Source: Xanthostigma xanthostigma
Lineage: Eukaryota > Arthropoda > Insecta > Raphidioptera > Raphidiidae
Direction of reading: 5' to 3'
DNA: 64,000 bases
NCBI GenBank assembly: GCA_963575645.1
Contig: OY754466.1
Span: 41,076,001-41,140,000 of the forward strand
Shown here: positions 1 through 9,982 of the stretch, piece after piece
Layout: the number at the start of each line of letters is the position of its first letter
Numbering within the stretch: position 1 is the first letter of the stretch
The notes under the pieces: model-generated
Told to the model about the DNA's origin: nothing
Databases searched by the model: none
The model's input: the letters and a program-made list of their open reading frames with translations, nothing else
Translations under genes and position numbers: made by a program

Positions 1-448
1 TTGTAATACAACAGACACAACACTGCATACTGCCATCTGACGGCTTTAATTTTGAAACAGCGAGCAACGCTGAACAACGTCACAGCAATGCTGCATGATG
101 CCATCTGACGGCTTAGCTCAACGCTTTTGTTACTTGCGCCTCTATATGACAATTTTAATAAAATATTTTTTCGATCTGTCATCTGAGCTTCATATTGTAA
201 TACAACAAAAAGAAGAACGTTATAAGCAGTGTGCAAAATTAGAAACGAATTGAATAAATGCAATCATATTTAAAAAATAATTTTGTAAAGTGATAATTAT
301 TATACTTATTTAGTGCGAATAATTCGCACAGGTCACTCTAGTTTAGAAATATACTGTCTACAGGAGACATTATTTTTAACACGGCTAAAGGCTAACACAT
401 TTCTTGTACAAGTGAATGGGAATGAAGTTTTTTCGTTTTCTTTTTCAG
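1..448. other. Non-coding DNA upstream of the first readable krz exon
   Basis: No gene is seen. The 13-mer TTGTAATACAACA occurs at 1-13 and 195-207, and CCATCTGACGGCTT occurs at 33-46 and 101-114, so the segment looks like degraded repeat. The stretch 427-448 is a pyrimidine-rich run ending in CAG and reads as a 3' splice acceptor, which would make this the end of an upstream intron with an earlier krz exon left of the window. Confidence 0.5.
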
Positions 449-476
449 TTCAACGTCATCGGCGACGACGTCAATA

Positions 477-715
477 ATGGCATCCGTAGCCACGACGAAC
501 ACAGCAGTGTCCGTGTTGAGTCCAACTACTTGTGTTGATGGTGGTATCAGTGCTATAACGACAATGACCACGACCGACGCAATAATTACCACTGATCAGC
601 AACAGTTGGCAGTGCAGCAAGTGCCATCAGTATCTACCGACCAGACGCCGCGTCATTTACTTGAAGTTCCGTCACAACCGGATATTGGCATCGGCGACGC
701 TCTTAGTGCGCAAAG
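477..715 (+). CDS. krz: kurtz-type beta-arrestin, first readable coding exon (N-terminal extension)
   Basis: This exon encodes 79 residues plus two bases of the next codon. The ATG at 477 has A at -3 and G at +4, a good eukaryotic start context. The peptide is rich in Thr, Ser, Val and Gln with no recognisable domain and would be a disordered N-terminal extension before the arrestin fold. It ends in CAAAG|GTAAGG at 715/716, a strong donor in phase 2. Joining to the acceptor at 43268 restores AG+G = Arg followed by Val-Phe-Lys-Lys; animal beta-arrestins have an Arg just before the same VFKK motif, and as I recall human ARRB1 has an exon border there too. The frame stays open upstream to the likely acceptor at 447-448, so the exon may begin at 449 and translation could start in an earlier exon. 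What is seen is the ORF, start context and splice phase; assignment to krz is inferred from phase fit, strand and position. Confidence 0.62.
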
Positions 716-779
716 GTAAGGCGTCATTACCAGACGACTTTTTCTATTGTTAATACTATTAGTGATAATCAAAGCAAAA

Positions 780-870
780 CCCAAAACCAAGACTGAGATA
801 GGCTTGGTATCGGTCTTGATCTTGTTCATCTACTTCCAGTTTTGATCTTGGTTTTGCGTATTCAGTGCTG
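780..870. repeat. CTTGGT/ACCAAG-rich simple-sequence tract, first part
   Basis: The tract consists of imperfect repeats of CTTGGTNTTG and its complement (for example CCAAAACCAAGACTGAGAT). The same wording, including AAGACTGAGATAG, resumes at about 2245-2345. The two parts flank the TA-bordered element at 969-2226, which suggests the element landed in or next to a longer low-complexity tract. Confidence 0.55.
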
Positions 871-968
871 GTTTTGCTCATTTAACCTGTTACTTACGTC
901 TTTTTAATAATTCTTCTGAATACTATCATCGTCAAGGTTTCTATAGGTATAAATTATAAACTATGGTA

Positions 969-2226
969 CCGTAAAATGGGGTGACTTTGACCAATTTTTA
1001 GGTTTGAACTAAAATTTCTAAGTGAAGACTACAAAAATTCAGGGATATTGTTTTTTGACAATATGGGTATTAGGTAGTACTAGCGTTAAGGGAAAGTAGT
1101 ATCTTTAGTTTGTTTACCATTATCAAGAAAAAAAATAAAATGGCGTAATAGTCAACTTCACCCCAAATGGGGTGAAGTTGACCACAGCTTTAATTTTCAT
1201 TCTAATTGTTTATTTTAGCTAGTTGGGGTTAGTTTGTCCACAGGAATATGAAAAGAACATTTTATGAAACATTTATTTAAAAAAAAAACGAACATTAAAG
1301 TCCGAACAACCTAAATAATGCAAAAAAGTAGAAATTAAACAGTTTACTTTAAATCAGATTGAAATTAAGCAGTTTACGTCAACAAAAATGTATATAAATA
1401 TCACTAAAACTACTTTCAAATATAAAAAAACATTTTAGCTAAAATTAAACGCCGAAAGGTCCAAATTAAACAAAAATTCCCCTCTGCGACCGGTTTTGGG
1501 TTCGTACAATTAATATTAATTAATATGTATTTATTAATATTTTTTTAGAAGCCTGAGTTGCACTTATCTTTTCTTCTAAAACCTCTTCTAAGCATTTTTC
1601 TAATGTTTCTTCTCTATAATCTTTAAAAACTCGAGCACCTAAATATATTCTCGGCATATCGTCAAATTACACTTTTAAATAATTAAGAACTCAATTTTAC
1701 AACCACTCACATTCATTCATCAGAACAAACCGCGTTGCTAGAACAGTACAGACACACAAGACTGCAAGTTTTTGCAAGACTCTGCAAGCTAGTCAACTTC
1801 ACCCAGGCGGTCAAGTTAACCCCAAAATCGTAAAAATATTGTCAAAGTTGAATATTTAGAATACTGCGATCCAGTTATTAAAGTTATGTAAAATATGATA
1901 ATAAAGTGTTGACACAGAAAAATCACGTTATTAAAATAACGAAACATATTAGTCGTAAAGTTTCTGGTTTTGCAAATATTAATGATAGTTTGAGCACTAC
2001 GAATTTTCATTAACTTTCATATATGACTTTGGCTTCGTATGTATCATGTATAGATAAAAATTAAAACATTTTGTTTACATGAAAACTTTTGACAATATAT
2101 TAGCTTAATATTTAAGCAATAAAACTTCCGAATAATTATATCAATACGGAAAGTATTTAGCACTGAAACATTTTTTTAGTTTTTGGTCAACTTCACCCCA
2201 GTGGTCAAAGTCACCCCATTTTACGG
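969..2226. mobile_element. TA-flanked terminal-inverted-repeat element (Tc/mariner/pogo-like), 1.26 kb
   Basis: The left end CCGTAAAATGGGGTGACTTT is mirrored by AAAGTCACCCCATTTTACGG at the right end, and both ends are bordered by TA (967-968 and 2227-2228). Further internal copies of the GGTCAA-CTTCACCCC motif lie at about 1143-1185 and 1790-1822. No transposase ORF is visible, so this is a non-autonomous copy. The TA duplication supports the IS630-Tc1-mariner/pogo class; the exact family is not known to me. Confidence 0.75.
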
Positions 2227-2394
2227 TATACAATTAATATTGTTGAGACAAAGACTGAGATAGCTTGGTCTTATTATTGTTAAAATACTTCTAATCTTGG
2301 TTTCGGCCTTGGTTTGGTTTATTCGGTCTTGGCCTTGGTCTTGCTAGTGTAAGTATGGTCTTCGTCTTGATCTTGCGAAAAAGCATTTTTTTAA

Positions 2395-2735
2395 TTTACA
2401 TATGGCGGCCATTTTGAAATTCGCCGTCTTTTTTTCTTTCATTTTCGTATATTGTTAACAGAACTGAACACGCATGCATTAATAACGGCTGAATCGGAGA
2501 TTTTTCTTCTGATTTGCGTGGCGGCCATTTTGAAATTCGCCATATTAATTTTTCATTATTTGTTGTTATAGTGGCAATAGAAATACATATTCTCTACCTA
2601 TTACGGTTCATGAGATACAGTCCACTGACAGACGGACGGACGGACAGCCGAGGCTTAGTAATAGGGTCCCGTTGGGCACCCTTCGGGTACGGAACCCTGA
2701 AAAAAGCACATATCGCTAGCAGTGTAGCGGTGTGT
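2395..2735 (+). repeat. Dispersed arthropod repeat with GGCGGCCATTTTGAAATTCGCC motif
   Basis: The motif GGCGGCCATTTTGAAATTCG occurs twice (about 2404 and 2520). It is followed by a stretch reading 'tggcaatagaaatacat', 'ttcatgagatacag', GACAGACGGACGGACGGACA, and finally 'gggtacggaaccctgaaaaa'. I recognise this wording as a very common dispersed repeat of insect, especially lepidopteran, genomes. The GGGTCCC...GGGTACGGAACCC part can form a hairpin near the 3' end. No ORF is evident. Confidence 0.6.
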
Positions 2736-4249
2736 TCAATAAAGAACTGAATCACGAATATTATAATTTATAAGGGTCAGATGATCAGCTCGTCGTATTT
2801 TGTCGTGCGTTTACAATCTAGAATCTCTCTTTCTCTGGCTCGTCATTAAGCATATTTTACCGCAAATTCGCAACATGAGCTGTTTTGTCTTTTGGTCACA
2901 GATAATGTGTGCGGGAAAGGTTATATCTAATTATTATTGTATTTTCAAAACCCAACGGAGCCGCATATCACGCTGAAACTTTTGACATCTACCACTATAT
3001 ACATTTTCTATTCCATTAACTCCAAACAAGGAAATTAAATTAAAACCCTTACTCTGCACCACTATCCATGCATAGCAACAAACAATAATATATCTACAGT
3101 AGCCTCTCTTCCCTTCGGACCTGAATTTTATATTTTTGAAACACAAAATATTTTTTAAGATTTTGGGTTTATGGACCTGCATGAACTGCGCACTTTCTTA
3201 ATCTGTTAATGAGGGTTCGATTTATTACCTGTAATACTTAACATGAATTCCGCACTAGTCCAATCGCTGGTATTTACAAAAATAATTATTAATCCCTTTT
3301 CTTAATTGATTTATCTTCGCATTGTCAAGTAGATGTGCATTTGCTTTTGATGGAAATGTTCATTTTTCAATTGTTCTTCAGATTTGTTTTGTTGAGGTGC
3401 TTGTAGAATTTTTGAAATGGACAACAGATAAAAAAAAAATATTTTTACGGTAATCACTATAGCATAGGATGTTTAATTACTTTTTAAGTATAATTAGTAA
3501 AGTTAACATCATAAAATTAAAATAAATATCCGCACAAGAAAAATAGATTACATCATGAAAATGCGTAAGTTATATTAATTAATACATAATCAGAATGTAC
3601 ACTTTTACCCAGCTTTGCGTAAATCCATGACTGCGGTCAACACTTGACTCGATATTTCTACCTACACACAGTATTTCTTTGTTTTGTTTATCATGCCTAC
3701 ATCTCAAATAAGCCCCAAACACAATGAATTGTTTATATTTGATATTTAATTACGCTGACTTAAATTACATGCGTTAGAATAGCATGTCCATTGAAATGAC
3801 CGCCAGGACCGAAGGGGTTAATCCGTGGATACGCCTCTGTTTACCCTGAGCCGGGCCTGTATGCACTTACGCTTGTAGAGTTAGTGTATTAAAATGTATA
3901 CACAAATAGCATGTATCGTATAGAGAATTTAATGCTGATTTTAATTGATGTTTAATCCGGGATTATTACTATTGTTATCTCTATTTTCCATTCTATAAAC
4001 TGACCACACAGAAATGTAGTAAATGCACATATTTTATAGGTATTTAATAGGTTTTGTTGTAACAATATCATTTCTACCAGATTAAATTCACACGGAATAA
4101 TACACGGCGTACCAGAAATGTTCATTAGCAACAGGTAATATTAACACCGACATAAAATTATATCGAACCGTATATTCAATTACGTTTTCTTGTAGGGTTT
4201 GTATGATACCAAGACAGAAAAAATCAGTTCCAGAATTTTTGTCTGTTTC
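2736..4249. other. Intronic stretch with no recognised feature
   Basis: This is AT-rich sequence with only short ORFs that look random. I see no splice-bounded exon, RNA gene or clear inverted repeat. It may hold old repeats that cannot be identified without a library search. Confidence 0.4.
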
Positions 4250-4790
4250 TGACTATAGAATAGAATGGAATATATTTGCACACAAAATTTTAGGTACATA
4301 CAGTGTGAAGTCATCAATAAGATACATTTAATTAAAATTGCGAGTCAAAAAATTCCTCTGTTGTAATAAAATTTAGTAGTGATAAGCAATTGTATTTGGT
4401 TTTTATATTTTTGCGTAGGCAAGCTTTGTAAATAACTGGGAAGCTTATTGAAAAATTTAAATGCAGAATATTTAAAGCTTTTTTGTAACCGGTGTAGTGG
4501 CAAACAATCCTTATTTCTGGTGTTATATTATGTATGGAACTTTGACTTTGTATCCAAATTACTATAATGCACTTTAGCATACATTAAACAGTGAAAAATG
4601 TAAGCACAATAGAAGGTCATTATTTTTAATTATTTAAAAAGGGGTCGACAATGCTCGTGTCTACACACACCAGCCAGAATACGGACAGCAGCTCTATGCA
4701 GTATGAAAATTCTTTGAGCGGCCTGTGCCCCTCCCCAAACTAAAATTCCATATTCCATAACTATATCCAAACTTTAAGCATACGATACTT
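4250..4790 (-). pseudogene. LINE (Jockey/CR1-like) 3' fragment, reverse-transcriptase C-terminal region, decayed
   Basis: Read on the minus strand, the segment has the C-terminal pattern of non-LTR retrotransposon ORF2 proteins: a YGILVWG-like start, a stretch ending in YNTRN, then a 'FNKLPSYLQSLP' stretch and a Lys-rich tail. Several frameshifts and stops interrupt it. The 3' end (low coordinates, about 4255) carries a short tandem TTCTA-type tail, as many LINEs do. It is 5'-truncated, as is usual for dead-on-arrival copies. The longest open piece is at 4332-4580. Confidence 0.6.
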
Positions 4791-5193
4791 CTTATCCGGC
4801 CACGTTAGAGTTAAGCTTAGGGTTCCTGTCTAAACATTAATACAAATAGATCCGACCGAAACTTTAGCGGACAGTTAACACGGGCGCGATGGGAAGCCGA
4901 CAGTGACTCTGACACTTTCTGCTGCCGCTCCACTACGCCGATCGTTCCCGAACGCCGCACGAAAGCTACGAATCTAGTTTTGACAGGACCCCCTCCCGTA
5001 TACTTTTGTACCGCGCAGTCAGCGAAAAAATTAGAGGGAACATTGATCATAGGAGTTCGGCAGATACACTACAAATCTAGGCGTGTTACAAACCGTGTTA
5101 TTTCAACGCGTGTAAGCGTGTTTATTCTTTTTACCGTGTTAAAAAATATGATTTTAGTACACGGCGTGTTATATTGACACGTGTAATATGCAA
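4791..5193. other. Intronic stretch, no gene; CGTGTTA motif cluster
   Basis: No coding feature is supported. Around 5081-5180 the word CGTGTTA / CGTGTAA recurs about six times in 100 bp, mostly on one strand. This looks like a degraded terminal or subterminal region of a repeat. Confidence 0.35.
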
Positions 5194-5728
5194 TAGTGAT
5201 GTGCCGGATCGTTAAAAATGTATATCCGCGGATACGGATCTGAATACGAATTTTTGGTTTCAAGATCCGCGGATACGGATACGGATCTGAACTTTCTTAG
5301 AGTACGTGGCGGTAAATATTGCACATCGACCTTTGGAAAGAGACTATCTGTTATGGGAAAAAGTTATTGACCTCTTTAAGAGTTAACTCTCATAACAGAT
5401 TGTCTCTTTCCAAAGATCGATGTGCAATATCTCATTAAAAAGATAGTTGATTTAGTACCTTTGAGTTATGTACTATTAGTATAGTACTCACTACGATAAA
5501 TGTTTGCAATATAAAGGTGCCAAATAAGATTTAAAAAAATAAAAAATAATCTGAATGGAATTTAACAGGTTTTCATTATTACCTAATCACCTATATATAT
5601 AAAATTTCATCTATGAATTGAAAATTAATAAGGTAAAAGATCCGTAAAAGATCCGCAAAAAAACTAACGGATACGGATCTTTCTTCTCCCTCGGATATCC
5701 GCGGATACGGATATCCGGCACATCACTA
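5194..5728. mobile_element. hAT-like non-autonomous element with GGATACGGATCT subterminal repeats
   Basis: The ends TAGTGATGTGCCGGAT and ATCCGGCACATCACTA are perfect inverted repeats, shared in their first ten bases with the hAT-like family at 31209, 37285 and 56277. Next to both ends are clustered copies of ATCCGCGGATACGGATCT and shorter variants, the kind of subterminal repeats that bind hAT transposases. The core (5315-5430) is a second, nearly perfect inverted repeat beginning AATATTGCACATCGA. I do not see a matching 8-bp target duplication. No ORF is present. Confidence 0.7.
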
Positions 5729-5920
5729 GTTAGAATCAAAACACATTTGGTGACACAGCATGAGAATAACACACTTACTATAGGTAATCGGCCACGGGCT
5801 TGAATAAAGAACCATCTTGATATTTATCTGAAATTATTGAGGAGAACCAAGGAAGATCTCAACAAGATGGTCGGTACAGGAATTAGTTACTCGGTAGGAA
5901 AAAGTCTTACTCGCATCTGC

Positions 5921-6001
5921 TCCTGCGGAGATTCGAACTCGATACCTTCCGAATGCGAGACTTGTAAGTGCTCTCGGCACTTGAGCTATATCGTTCGCTC
6001 A
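5921..6001 (-). repeat. tRNA-derived (SINE-like) sequence
   Basis: On the minus strand there is an A-box-like TATAGCTCAAGTG and a perfect B-box GAGTTCGAATCTC, spaced as in a tRNA of about 75 nt. The acceptor arms do not pair well and there is no clean anticodon stem, so this is a tRNA-derived pseudogene or SINE head, not a working tRNA. Confidence 0.5.
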
Positions 6002-6529
6002 AAAGCGACATTAACTTGACGAATAAGAGCTAGTAAAGAAATCAATGAAGTATTGTGTACCTACTTAGGATTGTGTTCTAAGGAATATTTTACCCGTCAC
6101 ACTAGTAAAGCGCGGCTTCACTATATACGTCAACTGTACTCGAGCATCCTTGGTCAGCTATCGAGCTGCAGGCCTAATAAAGAACCTTTATATATACTCC
6201 AGACAGTGGTCTGATTGAATTTTTCTTAGCTCGACATTTCCTATGTTTAAGGTGACTGTTCACTCAGATTGTAAAAAATGCTTTCAGCAAATTTTAAATT
6301 GTGGTCGCAAATAGTACATTACACAACAAAGGCCGAAAGTTTGATATTTTTGCCCTGCGCGTATGGTGCCCGCCTGAGGTGAAGCATTATATGCTTATGC
6401 AGTTTTGCGTGAGTATAAATAATCACCGAGCGTTGTTACATATTTTTTTCTTCTTCTTTACAAATGTATGCTAACAACAAGGAGAAAATTAGCTTGTTCT
6501 TGCCTGATTTTAAATAATTTGTTTAGATC
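6002..6529. other. Intronic stretch with no recognised feature
   Basis: I see no ORF of note, RNA gene or terminal repeat. It precedes the Helitron-like element whose first recognisable words (GAAGAGTTTGTTTGTATG) appear at about 6536. Confidence 0.35.
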
Positions 6530-7215
6530 AAAGTTGAAGAGTTTGTTTGTATGTTTGGTTGAACGCACTAATCTCAGGAACTACTGCTTCAAACTGAAAA
6601 AAAAATTTTTTGTTGGATAGCCCATTTATCGAGGAAGGCTATAGGCTTCAATGAAAAATGTTGCAAAATGTATTTCAAAAATAGCTTCTATTGAGATGAA
6701 ATACCGTAACTACATATCGTATATCAATATTAGGTCGTACATTCACAAGCCCGGATAGGTCAGTCGGTAGAGCATGCGACTGTTAATATCAGAATCGTGA
6801 GTTCGAGCCCCACGTTGGGCGAAAATAATTTTTTATTTTTTTTTTTATTTTCCACATTACTTTCTTCCAAGGCTCAATTTATTTTAATTTTATTTAAATT
6901 AAATAAATCTAATTAATAGCTCATTTGAAAACTGTTATAACTATAGGTACCTATATAAAAATAATTATCCTACAGTGTTTTCACTTAAATATTTATTATA
7001 TTTTACGATATTAATTACAGTAATTATTGATTTAAAAGAAATTTATTATCTCCTTAAAAAAGTATAAATACTGATTTTTATCGACAAAAACCTTTGAACG
7101 GTAACTCCGATCATCATAAAATTTGGACACAACATTCATCTTGGTAAAAAAATACTCATGTTCCTCCCTCCCATTATTTCCTTTGCACCTGGGTGAAACC
7201 GGGCGGGACCGCTAG
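6530..7215 (+). mobile_element. Helitron-like non-autonomous element carrying a tRNA-Lys-like module
   Basis: The 5' part contains GAAGAGTTTGTTTGT, 'gcactaatctcaggaactac' and 'atcgaggaaggctatagg', shared with copies at 21730, 25304 (minus), 40445 (minus) and 52937. The 3' end reads GCACCTGGGTGAAACCGGGC...GCTAG followed by T: a short CCNGGT/ACCGGG hairpin just before a CTAG terminus with T after it, as in Helitrons. The middle holds a 72-nt tRNA-like sequence (annotated separately) followed by T-rich DNA. No Rep/helicase ORF is present. Confidence 0.7.
6749..6820 (+). repeat. tRNA-Lys-like sequence inside a Helitron-like element
   Basis: The 72 nt have exact tRNA length. The acceptor strands GCCCGG and TTGGGC pair with two G-U pairs, the D-arm reads AGGTCAGTCGGTAGAGCAT, and the T-arm reads GTGAGTTCGAGCCCCAC. 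Overall it matches animal tRNA-Lys(CTT) closely, but the anticodon-loop position reads GTT and the anticodon stem is broken, with one mismatch in the T stem. It is therefore a tRNA pseudogene or SINE head with good A and B boxes. A second copy in the same place of a related element is at 53207-53277. Confidence 0.65.
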
Positions 7216-7781
7216 TAATATATAAAAAATCTGACTCAAAATCATAACTGAATAATGATACAATTTTTTAGTTTATTTTGAAAGCATTACCAGCAAAGGT
7301 TGAATAACGTTTTTCTTAGAAATTAGAGTGTTTCGGAACTGTACTTCATGTATTTTGTATATGCACACACACATTCAAATGTTATGCGGGTGAAGAAGGG
7401 GTCATATTGAACACCTTAAGTGATGTCATCGTGTTACGGATCTCTTGAGAGTACCGGGGACTTATAGTTTTTTTTTTTATAACGAAGCCACTTTTGGTAA
7501 GTAACATTGAATAAGTTTGACATTTATCTACATATTTTCGATATATATGACTACTTTTCATAAATGAACAAATTTTTCGCAATACTTTCGAAGTATTGGA
7601 ATATTTTTCCAGAATGTTAGAAAACTTATGTTCATAAACGCGTTGACTTCAAACACTGTAAGTTAAACACAGCTACGTCATCCATCGACAACGGCAATTG
7701 TTCTCGGTGTCAGCCTACTTAAACTCAGTGGCGTAGTGAACTATATTAATAGTATTTATTTGTGTGCAGAGGGATGCTGAG
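7216..7781. other. Intronic stretch with no recognised feature
   Basis: Only short random ORFs and AT-rich runs are seen. Confidence 0.35.
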
Positions 7782-8022
7782 CAAGGGCGTAGATATTTTT
7801 TTTTCTTGAAGCAAAAAAATCGATATTTTTTTTAGTTTTATTAATATCAAACAAGAATACTCACGAAGGAAGGTATCAAACAAAAAATGTGCTGGTGCAA
7901 TCCTTTCTAAATTTTGTTTTTTAGTTGGGTATTCGTCATATTTTCAGTTTTATTTTTTATTATTATGATCCTGGGGGGGGGGGCAATTAAAAAAAAAATT
8001 ACCCTCCATATCTACGCCCTTG
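7782..8022. mobile_element. Small hAT-like MITE with CAAGGGCGTAGATAT termini
   Basis: The ends CAAGGGCGTAGATAT and ATATCTACGCCCTTG are perfect inverted repeats. The flanks ATGCTGAG (left) and ATGTCGAG (right) are an imperfect 8-bp target duplication, pointing to hAT. The interior has a run of 11 Gs near 7972-7982 and A/T runs. A related longer but end-truncated copy lies at about 35205-35440. Confidence 0.65.
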
Positions 8023-8394
8023 ATGTCGAGGTGGTGGCAAATAATTTTTACTTTAATCAGTTCTGTGTGTTTCCTCCCCCTAATAATCAAATATAGCTTG
8101 TCTGCATCAGAAAAAATACTTGTGAAACCCTCGCGCCTTATAGAAGTGAAACTTCTTAGGATCTACCATTTGTTGACGATTTAATAATTTCAGGATTAGG
8201 ATATGGTTAAATGGAATTTGTGACACAAAGTACGCAGTGCGCATGCGTTCAGAGTGCACATGATGCTATTGCAGAGAGGGTAGAAAATCCTACTCTTTCC
8301 TCTCAACTGCCGGTTCAAGACGGAGATGGGAAAGCGTTTTACTTGCGTCTAACCATGGCCTAAAAGAGTTTCATTAAAAAAATCAAGAATATTG
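8023..8394. other. Intronic stretch with no recognised feature
   Basis: No gene or repeat is recognised. Confidence 0.3.
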
Positions 8395-8522
8395 CTAAAA
8401 TAATGTTCTCTGACAAATAACATGAACCGTTTAAACTGTCTGACACCTCGAATATGTCCAACATATTCGAGGTGTCAGACATTTTAAATGGTTCATGTTA
8501 TTTGTCACAAACATTATTTTAG
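8395..8522. repeat. Near-perfect palindrome, 128 bp
   Basis: CTAAAATAATGTT at the left pairs with AACATTATTTTAG at the right, and the arms continue almost without mismatch (ACCTCGAATATGT / ACATATTCGAGGT) to a loop of a few bases near 8458. It is either a very small MITE or the remains of one. It would form a stable hairpin in single-stranded form. Confidence 0.75.
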
Positions 8523-9304
8523 CGTTTTAGTTGAAGTTTTTAAGCTATCCAATTAACAAAACAAACAGTAGGTATCTATAAATTTTTACATGTCGTCAAA
8601 ACGACATCTTTCGGAAAATTTAGGGGGAAAACGCTTCAAAATCAAGAAAAGTCATAGAGGAAATAGGTGTCATACTAGGCTTAATGAAGCCATATACAAA
8701 GTTTGGAGAGAGTATTTGTCAGTACAATTTTTGCCGACGGGCATTGAACGAAAATTATCAGCATTGCATTACATAAGATATTTTTATAAAAAAAATTTAA
8801 ATCCACATGCAAGGTTCGGCTTACATCTCGCAATTTTTTTAAATTAAAAGAGAAATTTAGGAAATTTAAAAATGGCGGCCTAATTGGCGCAAACTTCTTG
8901 TAGTGGGTGATGTCTACATACATACAAACAAAAGATATTGTCGTAGTATCATCTATAGAGGCAGACCTCCAGCTGTGTCAGCATGCTTTAATCAAGTGCC
9001 TTCCGAGATGATAGAGTTGTTCGCCCGCGTTCCCTCAACTCATCTGGTCGCCCCTCCCCCCTCCTCCCCCGCACGACACATTCACATTCTCCCACGTGAA
9101 CGCTGACTGATTAAAAGATAATGTTTCCACCTACATGCACCTACAGACAGACAGACCGACGCTGAAATATTCGCACAATGAAATTTGAATAAGCAAGCCA
9201 TGCGTGAAAGTTATATGTGTTGTCCAAGTGTGCATTCCCGTGCAAACACAGTCACAGGAAATTGTCCTCAGAATGACAAATGAAACAATTTGAATACTCG
9301 CATG
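8523..9304. other. Intronic stretch, unrecognised ORFs only
   Basis: A basic 85-residue ORF at 8590-8847 has no domain I recognise and no splice or start context that would support expression. A partial GGCGGCC word at 8875 resembles the repeat at 2395. No other feature is visible. Confidence 0.35.
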
Positions 9305-9923
9305 AAATTTCCTTAACGAATCAGATGACTGACTCAGGATACCGAGTCAGGCGATTGAGTAAAAATGATGAGTCAGACGACTCAGTCCGTATACCGAGTC
9401 AGGATGCCGACTTAGTCATGAATCCGAGTCAGGATACCGAGTCAAACGACTGAAATAAGCCACCGAGTCAGGCGACTGAGTTAGGATACTGAGTCAGACA
9501 ATTGAGAAAAAAATGATGAATCGGACGACTGAGTCCGTATACCGAGTCAGGCGATTGAGTAAGGATACCTACTTAGGCGACTGAGTCATGAATCCGAGTC
9601 AGGCAACTGAAATAGGACACCGAGTCAGGCGACTAAAATAGGCCACCAAGTCAGACGACTAAAATAGGATACCGGGTCAGACGACTAAAATAGGATACCG
9701 AGTCAGGCGACTGAAATAGGACACCGAGTCAGACGACTAAAATAGGATACCGAGTCAGACGACTAAAATAGGATACCGAGTCAGACGACTGAAATAAGAC
9801 ACCGAGTCAGGCGACTGAAATAGGACACCGAGTCAGACGACTAAAATAGGATACCGAGTCAGACGACTGAAATAAGATACCAAGTCAGGCGACTGAAATA
9901 GGACACCGAGTCAGACGACTCAT
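9305..9923. repeat. Minisatellite, about 26-bp unit (GACACCGAGTCAG RCGACTGAAATAG)
   Basis: About two dozen head-to-tail copies of a 26-bp unit of the form GACACCGAGTCAGGCGACTG+AAATAG are present. The right two-thirds is nearly homogeneous, alternating AGGC/AGAC and GACTGAAAT/GACTAAAAT variants. The left third is degraded and contains TGACTCA, GAGTCAG and insertions of AAAAATGATGA. Each unit carries GAGTCAG or TGACTCG-like words close to the AP-1/GCN4 core. The array abuts the repeat end at 9926. Confidence 0.9.
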
Positions 9924-9925
9924 TC

Positions 9926-9982
9926 ACACCTCCGGTTGATCCTGCAGAACACTCAATTAAAGTGTTCAATGGCCGCCACTGA
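9926..9982 (-). repeat. End of dispersed element with TGCAGGATCAACCGG motif (minus orientation)
   Basis: Read on the minus strand this begins CAGTGGCGGC and continues through GTTCTGCAGGATCAACCGG, matching 11535-11583 (+) and, without the TGCAGGATC block, 16649-16700 (+). The outer end CAGTGGCGGC resembles hAT termini. The element would extend leftwards, into the minisatellite. Confidence 0.55.

Noticed and set aside
6749..6820. Functional tRNA-Lys gene
   Set aside because: The anticodon reads GTT with an unpaired stem, and it is embedded in a repeated element.
8590..8847. 85-residue basic ORF
   Set aside because: No recognisable motif, no conserved splice borders, AT-rich surroundings.
9305..9923. 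CRISPR-like array
   Set aside because: The repeats are directly contiguous without unique spacers, and the host is a eukaryote.
9932..9950. CCGGTTGATCCTGCAGAAC looks like the start of 18S rRNA (universal primer region)
   Set aside because: Only about 13 bases match (GGTTGATCCTGC), the following sequence is not rRNA, and the same word recurs inverted at 11563 in a dispersed element.
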